A stretch of 64,000 nt of DNA from Odontesthes bonariensis (Eukaryota; Chordata; Actinopteri; Atheriniformes; Atherinopsidae): the NCBI RefSeq assembly GCF_027942865.1, contig NC_134529.1:18900467-18964466 (forward strand). Reading direction: 5' to 3'. The notes under the pieces are model-generated. The model had not been told where the DNA came from. It ran no database searches and saw nothing but the letters and a program-made list of their open reading frames with translations. Positions within the stretch are counted from its first letter, which is position 1. Each line of letters opens with the position of its first letter. Position numbers and translations under genes: made by a program. This document shows positions 38,001 to 50,379 of the stretch, piece by piece.

Positions 38001-41000
38001 TTCTCATTCAAGGATAAAAAAAAAAGGGAGATCATCTAGTTGAGTTATGAAACTGTCCTTCGTGAGAAGAATCCGAGTTTTCATAGCTGCTTGTATTAAC
38101 GGGCAAAACAATGTTTTCAAAGTAATATTCAGAATCCTAATGGGAGCACTGCTTTAAATGTTCAGTGTTAATCTGACTGTCTTCACCAGGACTCGTTTAT
38201 GAAAATGAATTTGCTGTGCTGAGAACATTTCCCGTTGCAAAAAGGGGTCAGGTGATGAGTGAGCCCCTCTCGAGGCAACGAGGGCCTTAAGTACAAGCTG
38301 AGTGAGTCAGATCAAGTGCTAGTTATCCAGTTCATTGATGTTCAACAGTTTAATATGACTCACAAGTGGCAAGAATGTGCTGCTTTAATCCCTTTCAAAG
38401 GAATATGGGAAGATACATCTGCACAGATGGGATATATTGGCAGCAACACTATCATTTAAGCAGTAGCACATCATAAGTGAAGCAAGCAAACAAGATGGCA
38501 GTGTTTTTTAACGCCACTGAGCATCATCGATAAAGATCATTGAGCTGGAATGTGTTTACGCATGGTCTATCGGTTGTCTGCTAGTTAAATCTAGATTGCT
38601 AAATTGTGATCTGCTCCTTTCAGTACTCAGATTTTCTTCTGTTTTTGGTCGTCTTTCTCCAGGTATAATGGCTCTCTGCCAAGCGGAGACCGAGGACGCA
38701 GAAAAAGCCGCTTTGCTCTTTATCGACGGGCCAAAGCCAACGGCGTGAAACCCAGTGCTGTGCACATCCTGAACACACCCCAGGACAGCAAGGTGTGTGT
38801 GTGTGTGTGTGAGTGTGTTTAAACAGTGTGGCATTAGTTTCCTTCCTGTGCCCCCCTGTTGTCTTTCATGTGTGTGCTTGTGTGTGTCTACACAAGTGTA
38901 TAATTGCTTGTTGATGGGCTTGTTAGTTATGAAATCAAGAGAAATTAATGGCATGTCTACATTAGATCATTGTCATTTGCTGTTGTCTCACACATTGCTT
39001 CTCAGCAACTTTCAATTTATAGAATCAAATCAAGAAACAAATCATTATATGTTGAATAAATATGTTTTAAAGTGAAAATAAGTGCATTAACTCAGCTCGT
39101 CGGTGCCGTTGTTGTTACAGGCAGTGCACAGCAGGGGGCAGCACAGCATCTCCTTTACTCTGTCCCGTAACCAGACAGTGGTGGTGGAGTACTGCCATGA
39201 CAACAACACAGATATGTTCCAGGTAACGCACTCAGAAAATCAAGAAAACCATCAGTGATGACTGGGGGGGAGGAAAGGGAAAAATATATCACATTTCTGA
39301 TCACGTGCAAGTTTCTCCCAAAATATCCTCTTACGTAATGCCATCAAAGTAATACTGAAGTGGGTGGATTATTTTGGGTCAGAGCTGTGACTATTTATTA
39401 TTAAAAGAACGATCTTTGTGAAATGCCTCTTAAGTCTATTTTTATGCTGAGTTCTGCTCTTACTGCTATTATGCTGATAATAGTGTCAGAAATTAGCTTT
39501 ATTTGCAATAACGACGCACGGCTATAAAGTTAAATGCAGCTTGCTTTAAACATAGACAGCAGATACATTTCTCCCTTAATCTGAAGGCTACCTTCGAAAT
39601 AAAACTGCACATTGGTATATCTGTAACTGCTTTGTTTATTACAGAAACATTTGTTTTGTTAATTAGCTGCCAAATAAGTGTTACACATATGTGACTCACT
39701 GTATGTAGTGTAGTGCAGATGGATTCATCTGTAGACGTGATGCAGTCCTATAAGTGCATTAGTCGTCCACCCCCCCCCAGCTCATGCTTCTTCTTGTTCA
39801 TGTTTTTTTAATGGCGTTTTAGAATTTAAAGTATGCAGTCAGCAGACTTTAAATGTCTTTTAGAGCAGTTTGGCTTGAAAAGACATTTGTTTCAGTTGAT
39901 AATACACTGAAATGTCAGCGAACTACATCTCTGCTCCACTTCCTGCAGATCGGACGTTCAACAGAAAGTCCCATCGACTTCGTGGTTACAGACACGTCTG
40001 GTGGGGGAAAGGAAGGGGAGGATCCCTCCATCGCTCCCAGCACCATCTCTCGTTTCGCCTGCAGAGTGGTGTGTGAGCGCAACCCACCCTACACTGCACG
40101 CATCTACGCTGCAGGCTTCGACTCTTCCAAAAATATTTTTCTAGGGGTGAGCAGACCGATGATCCACAGACAAAGGTTTCTAATGGGTTGTGTGTCTTTT
40201 TGGAATCGGTGTTTAGTTTTTGCTTTCAAAAAAAGCCCTTAAATATCTTCTGTGAATGACCAGAATGGTGGTTTCATAGTAACGTGTTGTGACTTTTCTC
40301 AAAAGCCTGAAAGGAGCAGTATTTACTCAAATGTCTCTGATATTAGTGATTTCTGAATGACTGTGATTTTCTCTGTTTGGAAATGTTTAAACTACACTGT
40401 GGTATTGGCTTATGTGAATCTTTAGTATCATTTTAGCCCCATAAAGGCCAGCCATAGCAACATTCATGGCAAAAAAAAACTAACACAATTTTTTTCCAAT
40501 TGTGCCTTAATGTCCTCGTCCCTCAGGAGAAAGCAACCAAATGGAAAAATCCTGATGGGCACATGGATGGCCTGACAACCAACGGGGTGTTAGTGATGCA
40601 CCCAGAGGGTTTCCCAGAGGACCCAAAGCAGGGTCTGTGGAGGGAGATCTCTGTGTGCGGAGACGTTTATGCACTGCGGGAAACGCGCTCCGGACCCAGC
40701 CGGGGCAAACTGGTGAGTTGCTGCTGCTTTGGCTGTAATGTCCACATCCAGCAGGCTTCAGGACTTAACTTTGGCTCTTATGTCTGTCTGCCGCCCTCAG
40801 GCGGAGGGCGAGAGCAGCGCTCTGCGTGACGGCTCCCTAGTGGATCTGTGCGGCGCCACCCTGCTGTGGCGCACGGGTGAGGGGCTCATGCGCGCCCCCA
40901 CTCTGCGCCATCTGGAGGCCCTACGTCAGGAACTTAATGCGTCCCGGCCCCAGTGTCCTGTAGGCCTCAGCACACTGGCTTTCCCCAGCCTGCCGCGCAG

Positions 41001-41469
41001 CCACAGGTGGGGTGTGCTTTGTTACACACATGCACACATAAACGTAGCTGCTTACAATATTAATAACTCGATGTGTTTCTGCAGCCTTGAGGAGCGTCAG
41101 CCCTGGGTCTACCTCACCTGCGGCCATGTCCACGGACGCCACGACTGGGGCCAGAGATCTCAAGGAGTGCAGGAACCAGGGGAGGGTGACGGCTCCACAG
41201 CCCGTCGAGAATGCCCCCTGTGCCGGAGTGTGGGTCCGTACGTGCCCCTGTGGCTGGGCTCTGAGCCCGCTGTGTACGTAGACGCAGGAGCTCCCACCCA
41301 CGCTTTCGTGCCGTGTGGCCACGTCTGCTCAGAGAGGACAGCCAGGTACTGGGCGGAGACTCCTCTGCCCCACGGAACGCACGCCTTTAGGCCCGTCTGC
41401 CCCTTCTGCTCCTCGGCCCTCAGCACCCCCGGCTGGACACGGCTCATCTTCCAGGGCCCCATCGACTAG
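35013..41469 (+). CDS. peli2: Pellino E3 ubiquitin-protein ligase (peli2-like)
   Basis: Cytosolic RING-like E3 ligase acting on IRAK proteins in Toll/IL-1 signalling. The coding exons are 35013-35092, 38663-38792, 39121-39222, 39949-40146, 40527-40712, 40801-41006 and 41085-41469. Phases agree and give 428 aa (human PELI2 420). Residues about 15-275 form the FHA-like phosphothreonine-binding domain (PVKYGELVILGYNGSLPSGD, IGRSTESPIDFVVTDT, HMDGLTTNGVLVMHP). Residues about 313-412 hold the RING-like cysteines/histidines: CGHVH 313, CPLC 344, CGHVC 378 and CPFC 406. The end LIFQGPID matches PELI2. The FHA half is closest to PELI2, while some C-terminal residues (ECPLCR, TARYW) resemble PELI3. 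Synteny with ARF6/PRPF39 favours peli2. A loop at about 325-342 is longer than in human, and a 78-nt intron splits the last part. Confidence 0.95.
38793..38810 (+). repeat. (GT)n tract at the pellino intron-2 donor
   Basis: Nine GT units start exactly at the intron's first base and are followed by GAGT. The donor is therefore inside simple-sequence DNA. Confidence 0.9.
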
Positions 41470-43874
41470 TCGCTTCTCCTCAGCAACCACTGTCACAACG
41501 ACAAGAAGCTACCTGAGCTTAATTTATGTTACAGAAGTTGACGAGTAAGGAAAGGTAATGAATTCGGAGTGCTTAAGTCACTCTGGGTGAATAACAGCGC
41601 TCCTTAACGTCGTGTTACCGAATGTAGCTCAGAGCTGAAGAATCCCTTCTTTTGTTTATCCGTCAGTGCTTCAAGATCAGGAGGATACATGAAAGCAAAC
41701 ATGACAGGATAATCAACGCTCTCATGTAGACAGCATTTCTTTTAAATTCTAAGAGATACGTCCTCTGTCGTGCAGGATTCATATATTTTTATGCTAGCTG
41801 ATTTGAATGATCACCCATCTTTCAACACAACAGTTCTCAGAGCTTAAATGATGCTGCTCGACCCTCTTCAAACATGCATTTTCCCCATATTATGAAACGA
41901 CACAGCCCCAGTATAACTATCAGGTCTGAACACCGTTTTTGTCCTTATCAAATGACACGTACACTATGAAATGATGAGTAGCTTTTTGCACATACAAAAT
42001 GAATGGCCTTGACTCTCAGTTTAACAGCATCGATTGCAGGTATCTGTGTTCTCAACTTGCTCCACTCAACCTGATATCCTACGACTTCTCTACCCTCTGA
42101 AACACAGTGTAATGAAATGCTTCTTCTTTTTTTTTCCCCGCATTGGTGGCAGCAGCACTTTGACAACTTTCCTCAGAAACCAACTTCATTCTCATTTAAC
42201 CTCTGGTTTCTTTACAGATATGCATTTTGAGCCCCGCCCGAACAGTTGGTGTTGGCTGCTGGCTTATGCTGAACGGGTGGTTGGCTGAGGGGCTGGTGCT
42301 TCCATGCAGCATTTAAAATTCCATGAAAGCAAATTTGCAGCTCTCGTCTCTATGCACCGACGCCCCTTATGTCGTATTCGGTTGGAAAGCAAATGCGGTA
42401 TGCCCCGAAGGAGCGCTACATTCAGTAGATCTTACCCTAATTGCGCAGCAAAATGAGGATAAACAAAAGGCAGGGAATGTAACTGGATAAACTCCACTCA
42501 CAACTCTCTAAAGCAATAATAGCACTAGCACAGATAAGCTACATCTTGTGCTTTATTCAGCCAAGCGTTAGGTCAGCGGCCCCCTCAAACGGAGGGGAAA
42601 TGGTCTCCAGGTTAAGGGCTCAACCAGAAGCGTGTTCGATGCCATCACTCATCGATCGAGTGTGGGTGCTGTAACCAAAGCACGAGACTTTAAAGATGAG
42701 CAACCAAATGAGCGGATGAATACCTACCACATGATTAGATATCAACATCCTCATTACAGTCCCAGAAATCGGTCGGCGTAGACCTCAGACCACACTGCGT
42801 CACTTCTGTTATTAGTTCAAACACACTTCTGGTTAGTGAATCGTGCTGAAACAGGGTCCGCGTTAGTGTGTGTCGGTAGGTTTGATCTCGTGTAACCTCA
42901 AAAAAAGAAAATCTTTTCTGTTTCAAAGAAAACTATTTTGTTAGGAAACGGGGTAAATGGGTTTATTTGGGGGAAATGAGAATTCTTTTAGATGTTCAGT
43001 GTTAAAAAAAAACCTAAAAAAAACAAACAAACAAAAAAAAAACTATTTTTATAGCTGAAAGTTGGTTTTAGTTGACTGACCTTAATCAGTGTAAGCGAGT
43101 TCCGTATGTGTCCAGATTAAAACCGTGTGGTAGATGTAGGAGAGCCCGTAAGTGAGAAATCGTTGCCAACACTGTGTCCACCTACACACTGCTACCGTGA
43201 AGCATTGCCCAGACAATGAATGTAGCCAAATACTCGGGCTATATTTAGCCTCCGCTGGTGCTCATATTGAATGGTCTATATTGTGATACTATTTTTGTAA
43301 CTGAATATTACGGTGTTGCTTGGTGAACTCGTTCCAAATGTGTGGTCCTTTTCAATGATAGCCTCAAGTATGGAAGACAAGACATAACTGATTATACACA
43401 CTCACATGGGAATTGTGTCTAGCTCGCATGTGCTGAACGTACACATCCAGTATGTACACTACACGTACGCGTATTCGAAAACTTTGCACGTGGATCGCCA
43501 ACTCGTTGCTCACGCGGAGGGCGTTGGTCGCGGGTCAAGTTGTCTTCCGAATCCTCGGTTGGTTTAAAAAAAAATTTCACACATTTCTGAGAGGAAGAAA
43601 AAAACAGAACCTAGAAAAATCCTCATACTTGATAGATCTTTGTGAATCAGACCTCTCAAATCCCACGTCCACTACTATGCCAACATTTTGTACTCGGACG
43701 CGTTCTGGAACATTTCAAGCTCATGAATGTGAGCATATCGTTGCATAATGTGCCCAGAATTTGTCGTGTGGTGGATAAGTGACGTGGTGTTGATAATTGT
43801 TGTAGCTCAGGATAAGCGATCTCAGACTGAAGGAAGCCTGGTGGAAGATGCGTGGAGTCAAAAAGTATCCCAAA

Positions 43875-43906
<32 letters not shown>

Positions 43907-45225
43907 CAAGTACAGGACATGAAACGTGGGAGTATCTACTTCTAATGTCCAAATTACAGAAGGCATGGCCAGTGGTGTAGTGGTGCTTTGAGATTAGTTT
44001 TCTAAGCGGTCTTTCCACCAAAGGATGCATTTCTTGTGTTATAAACGGTGACGTGTAAGATGATTTACACGGTTACATAGTTGATTCATCCAAATCTGGG
44101 CCTGTAGAATTTGCACATTGACCCTTAACTAAACTGCTGCTTGACGTCAGGGAGCAAGGATCACTATGAAACTGAAATAGCCAGAGAAAAGGTCCAGATT
44201 TCCTCAAATTCCATACATGATTATGCAAAATTGAACTCATCCTCCTTAACCCATCCCCACCTGAAAATTGAACAGTTGTTTCTCTTTCATGATTCCGAAA
44301 ACCAGCTTTTGTTTGGCTGGTTCCCTTCATCTTCCTGTTAATTTAATTCCCCCTTTATTGTAAATCTCTCAAATTGTCGTGCCTAAACACAACTGACTCG
44401 TCCAAAGAAGGCAGCGAGCACCAGTCAGAGGAGACGACGACTGCGTCACGCTTCTCACCCTCCCAGGTTTTTAATGAATAACTGAAATATAAGTAAATAT
44501 GTTGAGTTTGCCTCCATATTTGCTGCACTACACCACTGGGCATGATCACCAGGTCAGTTATATACGGGTCTTTCTAAAAAAGTGAACCAGGCTCCATCAG
44601 GCAGTGGAAACATCTCTGTCAGCTGCTCTTTATAAATCATGCCAAATCCAGTCAATTCTGCGTTTGAGGATGTAAATGTACAACAGCGCATTGGCATGTG
44701 GATGGATGATCGTTGCAGCACCCCCATTCGCGTTCAGTTTCTTTCAGCTAGTTTTCCTTCACTCTTCCCTTTGCCTTCTTCTTCTTTTGAACCCGCTCAC
44801 TGGGTTTAGAGCCCCCCTCCCGTGTAATTTCCTTTTATATATATTTTTTTTAAGATTTTTAGTCGCGAGGAAAATCTCAGAAACAATATTTTTAACACAG
44901 AATCGCTTTGTTTTGAATCCACCTGTGACACCACGAGCTCTTCTCAAACGTAGTTTTATTTTTTATTTTTATTTTTTTTTCATTTTCTATCAAAATGAGC
45001 CTCCTCCCAGACGGCAAAACCACAAAACTCCTCAACTTACAGTGTAAACTCACTTGATTACAGGCGAGTGCGTAGCTGACATGTATAATACAGCGTAAAA
45101 CCTCACAATTAACAATGCATTCCTTTAAATATATCTGTTATGTGCAGCGATTTTTGTATAATTTTATAACATATTCTTCTGTAATTGTCCGGTGCACAGA
45201 CAATCGCTATACACATGTCAATAAA
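41470..45225 (+). other. peli2: Probable 3'UTR of the pellino gene
   Basis: No further coding sequence follows the TAG at 41467-41469. The stretch holds T-rich segments and A-runs (e.g. 43007-43048, 43880-43906) and no earlier well-placed AATAAA that I noticed. Long 3'UTRs are usual for pellino genes, but the extent is inferred. Confidence 0.45.
45220..45225 (+). terminator. Candidate poly(A) signal of the pellino gene
   Basis: AATAAA preceded by T-rich sequence and followed about 25 bases later by a GT/T-rich stretch (cttgtccgtctctttttc). Confidence 0.45.
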
Positions 45226-45229
45226 CCAG

Positions 45230-46438
45230 TGGAAAGAAAACACTTGTCCGTCTCTTTTTCATCCTCAACCAACTCGGCATCCAGTGAAGAACGTTGTTAC
45301 ACAAAGTATTGGTGAATTGAATTTAAAGGGACAAAAAGCCACACGCCGCTTCCAGCAGAGGGCGCTCTCCACTTGCACTGGGGTTGAGTCAGGCACGCCG
45401 GTGAGGTTGCTTTGAATTGCATCACCTCTTTAGAAATAATCATCTGTTTTGATGAGCAGTTTTGGCAGTCGTGAGGAGTACATCCCCATGCAAATGTGAT
45501 GGAAAAGCAGAAAATGTACAGAATGCTCGATTTCAAATGGCAACTTTAAGGACTTTGCAAAGAATTCAAGATGTGAAAGGCCCCGGAAGAGCTGCTGAGA
45601 GTGTTGTCTTTCAGAAGTTTGTGCAGAAATGATGGCGCGCTTAAAGCTTGAGGAGGAGTCTTCTTTACAAAGAGGCCCGTTTCACGGGTGTCTCTGTATA
45701 TAAAGACTCTCAGAGCAGGGAAAGGAGAAAAACACCAGCCTTCCTTCCGACATTTCAGAGAGACTGAATGGTGTAAATTCTTGTTAAAATGCCCCTTCGG
45801 TTCAGATAAAAATTTGCAATATCACATTCATTTCTTCTTCTTTTTTTTTTTTACCTGACATAATTACAGTCTCTGAACAGTTTTGATACCTGACCTTTTT
45901 GTCCTCCACTTCAGGGCACTGAGTGTAAATGTTACAAAAGGAGGACACTGAGTGCAACATGAAACATTGTGCCGGAATGCTTCCGTGATTCCCAGAGACA
46001 TTAAATGGACACGAAAAATAGTCAAGGTGCTGGAAGGAGAGTGATTAAAAACCAAGGCTTTTCTAGAGGGTCGGGGCGGCGTTAAAAAGCAGTACACTGG
46101 GAAAAAAAAAGAATTCCTGAAGTAAATTGAGTTTATCCATCAGAATAGTCCAATTTTAAAGAATCCCAGACCTAGTGATGATACCCAGCAATGTTCTGTG
46201 GCCTCTATGTGTGTTTGGGTTCTGTAGCGTGGATGATAGAGGCAGAGTTGAGCCATACCGTTGAATTCTCAGTGGAGGGATTTGTGGGTTTTGATCCGAG
46301 CTAATTAATGTGAATCCCTCAATGGGAGTGCTATCTGTGGCGGAGAAGTTTGAAGGGGACTCTTCAGTCCCTGTGTGGGCAACAAAAAACACGGCCCGTG
46401 AGTTTATGTGTGTTGGAAGAACGCAAAAGTTGTCGGGA

Positions 46439-46440
<2 letters not shown>
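45230..46440. other. Intergenic, nothing recognised
   Basis: No gene or element similarity. The only simple-sequence feature is a T-run near 45840. Confidence 0.5.
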
Positions 46441-46441
<1 letters not shown>

Positions 46442-46485
<44 letters not shown>

Positions 46486-46491
46486 TGTGTG
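46442..46491. repeat. (GT)n microsatellite
   Basis: Alternating TG over about 50 bases with one TTT interruption near its 3' end. Confidence 0.95.
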
Positions 46492-46589
46492 TTTTAATCA
46501 AAGGCTCTGAAATTTTAACTCTACTCTGCTACTGAGGTAGCAAAGGAAGGGCCTTTGTGCCATTGTTCCGCCAATCCACCCATTAGCTA

Positions 46590-46930
46590 CAAACACTGGG
46601 AAACTTTAATGAAGCTGGGGCAAGAGACGATTAATTAACTTTAAGACTTTCACCTCTTTTCTTTTCATTTTTTTTTCTTTCCTACATATTACACTGAGCC
46701 ACTGAAAGTGTTCATTTGGCCACGTAATTTCCAAATCCAATTAACGCCAATATTAATGCACCACAATCTGCTTTGCTGTGTTCTGTAGTCTTATAAGGCT
46801 ATTCTCTTTTGTGGCTCGACTGTCAGCGAATGCCTGCGCACGTAAGCCGAGCAGAATACATTAAACAGGGGTTAAGAGTTGTAATAACTTTGATTATTTT
46901 ATGGAGTTTATTATGCTGTGTTATCCTGTT
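46590..46930. promoter_or_regulatory. Candidate conserved non-coding element
   Basis: Non-repetitive, noncoding sequence dense in homeodomain-type TAAT cores: 'gattaattaactttaa', 'atccaattaacgcc', 'aatattaatgcacc' and 'gattattttatgg'. It resembles distal developmental enhancers in composition. No alignment was possible. Confidence 0.25.
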
Positions 46931-47149
46931 AGGGAGGTGATGTTGTGGCAGTGGATTGGTAATCCAGACTTGGAGTCTTGTGGTCTCCCACTATGTCACC
47001 ATGGATGCATTCATCACACATCTCTTGGATGGGGAGGCCCATCCTGGACGTGGGTGGGAAAAGAATTATGACAAAGGAGCATATTTGTCACATAAACCCA
47101 ACAATCTTAAACAGTGGGTTGGTCTATAACCTCTTCATGCCACCGTGAT

Positions 47150-47620
47150 CGAATGACCATTTTCACTCAACACAGTATGTTGCAGCATTTGAAGACATAA
47201 CCTGAAAGTGGTGTCCCGCAAGCAGGAAATCCTTTATCAATTCCGCGCCGAGCACAAGTTATTTTCAGATAATCAGACAGTCAGTGGACCTGTGTTCTGC
47301 GGTCAGATGAGTCCACGTTTCAGCTGATTCGGGGAAAGAAAACTGACACCTGGTTCCACAGTACATGCCAAAGAACAAAGTACGTGAGTGTCCAATGCGA
47401 TGATGACTCACATCCTGCATGTGTGAAGGTACCACTGATGTCGAGGCCTATACAAGAGAGACATTTGCTACCATTAGGGTGACATCTTTTGTGGTGAGGT
47501 CCGCAGTTATTTCACCAAAACGATGCCAGAACCTCATGCTGCACAACTTACAAATGCTGTCTATGGCTGAGAGCTGGTGAACATTGTTTCATCATGCTAG
47601 AGGTGGAAGAATAAGCCTCT
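47150..47620 (+). mobile_element. Strongly decayed Tc1-like transposon fragment (family B type)
   Basis: The plus strand near 47290-47345 reads 'ctgtgttctgcggtcagatg' then 'agtccacgtttcagctgatt'. This corresponds to the VLWSDES-F block around the second catalytic Asp of fish Tc1 transposases. Further downstream, 'acatcctgcatgtgtgaagg' and the sequences after it follow the transposase order weakly. No long frame is left and no inverted repeats are visible. Confidence 0.5.
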
Positions 47621-50379
47621 TGAAGCGTCTGCACGGATAGAGGTAAGTGAGAAAATAGGCTTGTAATTTAAGTCTTTAATGACATCTAACCGGTTCCGTA
47701 AATGTACACCCATGTTATTTTAAATGGATAATGCGGATTCAGGGGATTTTCAAATAGATTAACTTTCACAACCGATTGTGATTGCTTAAAAACGTTAGGT
47801 TTTTTGGGTCAAGCGAAGCCAGAACCCTCCCTGTGATGACACGATGAACAGCACCGGCCCCCACCAGTTGGAATCTGCAACATTCCCTTTGTCATGAGGA
47901 CTGCATTTCCATTGACTGGTTTGAGTAAGCTAAGCTGAGGCCGGTCACCACAAGGTGGCGGAGTAAACTACATCACAAGTGTCTGAAATTCAGTAGAAGA
48001 AGTCGCCCCAACCAGAAGCAAACAAAACAACAACAACTGTGGTGGACAGCCACAAAGGAATTACTTTAATCTCTGGGGACATCTGGGATATAACATCATA
48101 TCTGTGAAGACACCGGCCCGCTACCTCAATTTATTTAATCTTTGCCACGTCAGACGTGAGTCATTTCAGTTGTTTCCACTATTCCCAACGCATTTTCAAG
48201 CCAAAACTGCCTTGAACATGTTGTTTTCGATTTGCGCGTTAGTGGAAGTTCACAATTGACAAAGAATTGACAAATAAACATCTGGCTTTGTTTCAAGATT
48301 AAAACCGAAACCGTTAAACAGTTTACATGATTTAAGGAATTTTGTGAAAAAGTAAGCAAATGTATTTCTAATGATTTAGTATATTTATGACTGGATTTCT
48401 CTGTGCACAAATTTTCACAAACCGAACGATCAAGCAGTGATGGAAACTGTCAGCAGGTAATTCCTCAATGAAAGTAGCGACAGCAGCTGCGATCCCAACG
48501 CCTATTTCAGAAAAACACGGCATTTAAAAAAAAAAAAATTCTTCTCCCTCTTCTTTTTCTCTGGCTGACAGGCTGTGAAAAATTCAAATCTCTGGTCTGG
48601 TTAATATACGTAAAGTACTGCATATGCCATTAGATATTAACCCAATGTCCATGTTTAAAAATAACCTTTTGGAAAGCTGCAATGAAAATGTTCCGTATGT
48701 TATCATCATGTGAGAAGTCAACTACGGCAGCTTCACGGTCGTTGATACGATTGATAATGTTACTGCATTATTCTTTCAGTTTCTGCTCCTTTTTGAGTTC
48801 TTTATTACTGTGCAAGCTTAACTTGTCCCTTGTTTTGATGAGAAAAACTCCTGTTGCAGAATCCCGCTGCCGCTTAGTGAATATAGGCCAAACATTTTCC
48901 TAAATTTTCCTCTTTTCTCCCTCAGAGCTGCGCTCGGCTGCGTGACCAATAAGAGCCTCGAGGACGCATTGCTGTAATTCTCTGTAAATGACACCTAATG
49001 AAGTTGCTGTTTCCTCTCATCACTTTGTGTCTTTCAGTGGTGCTCGGATGATGCAAGCGTGTGCCATTTTTTCCGTTTTCTTGGTTGGAAATCTGCGTGT
49101 TCCTCCTCTCCTTTTTTCCCCCTCTCATCAGCACCTTCAGCGGTCAGGGACGAGCGCTCTCCTCTTTGGTTGTATCAAGCACAAGCTCAATTAACATTGC
49201 ATGAAAGGTGAGAGCCGTTTCGAAAACATTTCTCATTACACCTTATCGCTGGGCCACAGAGAGGGGGGGCAACATGAGGCAAATTAGAGGGGTGAATGGG
49301 AGATGGAGGACTGGAGACATCAAAGTGTTCCTGCTCTATTTAAATTGAGTGATCTTGTGTGAAAGATCCACACCACATAAAGATTAACCCCATCCACCCT
49401 CCCACACGAGCACACACACACACACGCGGCTCATAAAACACACCCACATACCCTTGGATTTATGTGTCAGGGGTTAATAACTATGAGGATGAGGACACTG
49501 AGGGGGATTTGTGTGGGGTGTTCCTGCAATTATGTGTGTGTGGGTGGGTGTGTGGGCCTGTTGGTTGTGTTTATGTTTATATGCTAGCAAAGTTGTTTGT
49601 GAGTATGAGTGAAAAGGAGAAGAGAGTCGGAGATCACACAGCAAGAGCACAAGAGGCTCAGTTTCATCGTGGACTGACAGCACTCCCACCAGCACCACTG
49701 AACAGATCTGCCAGGACTCTTCAGGAACACACACACACACACACCTACACACACACAAACACAGAGAAGATCTGTCGCCTGTTCTTTAACAATTTCATCA
49801 TGTCCCTTTTCACTCGTTTTTATTTACAGAACTGCTCAGCTTGAGTGTGTGTGTGTGCGCGCTTCGTGTTTGTATTTCTGTTTTCCTTTGGATGCATGTT
49901 TCCGCCGTACCTGTTGTTTTTCACATTAAAAGAGTTTGTGTGCCTCCTCCGCCTCCCCACAAGTTGCCTTCATGCCGCGTGTGTGCCTGCTCAATCCCAC
50001 CCGGTGGATTAGTGACGTCGGCGGAGCTCACCCTCTCCCTCCGATAAGGGCGTGCGGCGCTGCCTCCCGCTCCCTGCTCCCCATACTCAATTTCAGATAG
50101 TGCTAATGGAATCTGTCCCGCGCGATTGTAATGCGAACGAGACTCATTTTCCACGCAGCTTGGAACTGTCAGCTTGGCAGGACGGTGGGGGGTGTTGGAT
50201 GGAAGGAGAGGAGAGGAGGACCAGTAAAGACAGGGTTGTTGGTGTGATGAGGAGGGAGAGGATGAGGGTGAGTGTGTGTGGCTGACATGGTAGACCTCTC
50301 CTTTCTGGAGTCAGTGTACTGACCTGATTGTGCACTCCTGTGTTCACTGAACAAGCTATGCACAACCCCAATGAATGTT
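47621..50379. other. Intergenic, no gene recognised
   Basis: No coding similarity. Short CA/GT tracts occur near 49415, 49530 and 49730. Unrepetitive blocks near 48900-49260 and a GC-richer block near 49960-50170 stand out. Confidence 0.5.
49960..50170. promoter_or_regulatory. CpG-containing patch in otherwise AT-rich DNA
   Basis: A local cluster of CG dinucleotides (e.g. 'gtgacgtcggcggagctc', 'gggcgtgcggcgctgcc', 'cccgcgcgattg') includes a perfect TGACGTC. It could be a promoter of an unannotated transcript or an enhancer. No gene structure is attached to it in the sequence. Confidence 0.25.

Noticed and set aside
38556-38954. Minus-strand 132-codon frame across pellino exon 2
   Set aside because: Antisense of a real coding exon plus CA-repeat translation.
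40729-41469. A single 246-codon frame as a separate gene
   Set aside because: It is the last two pellino exons read through the short 78-nt intron, plus intron sequence upstream of 40801.
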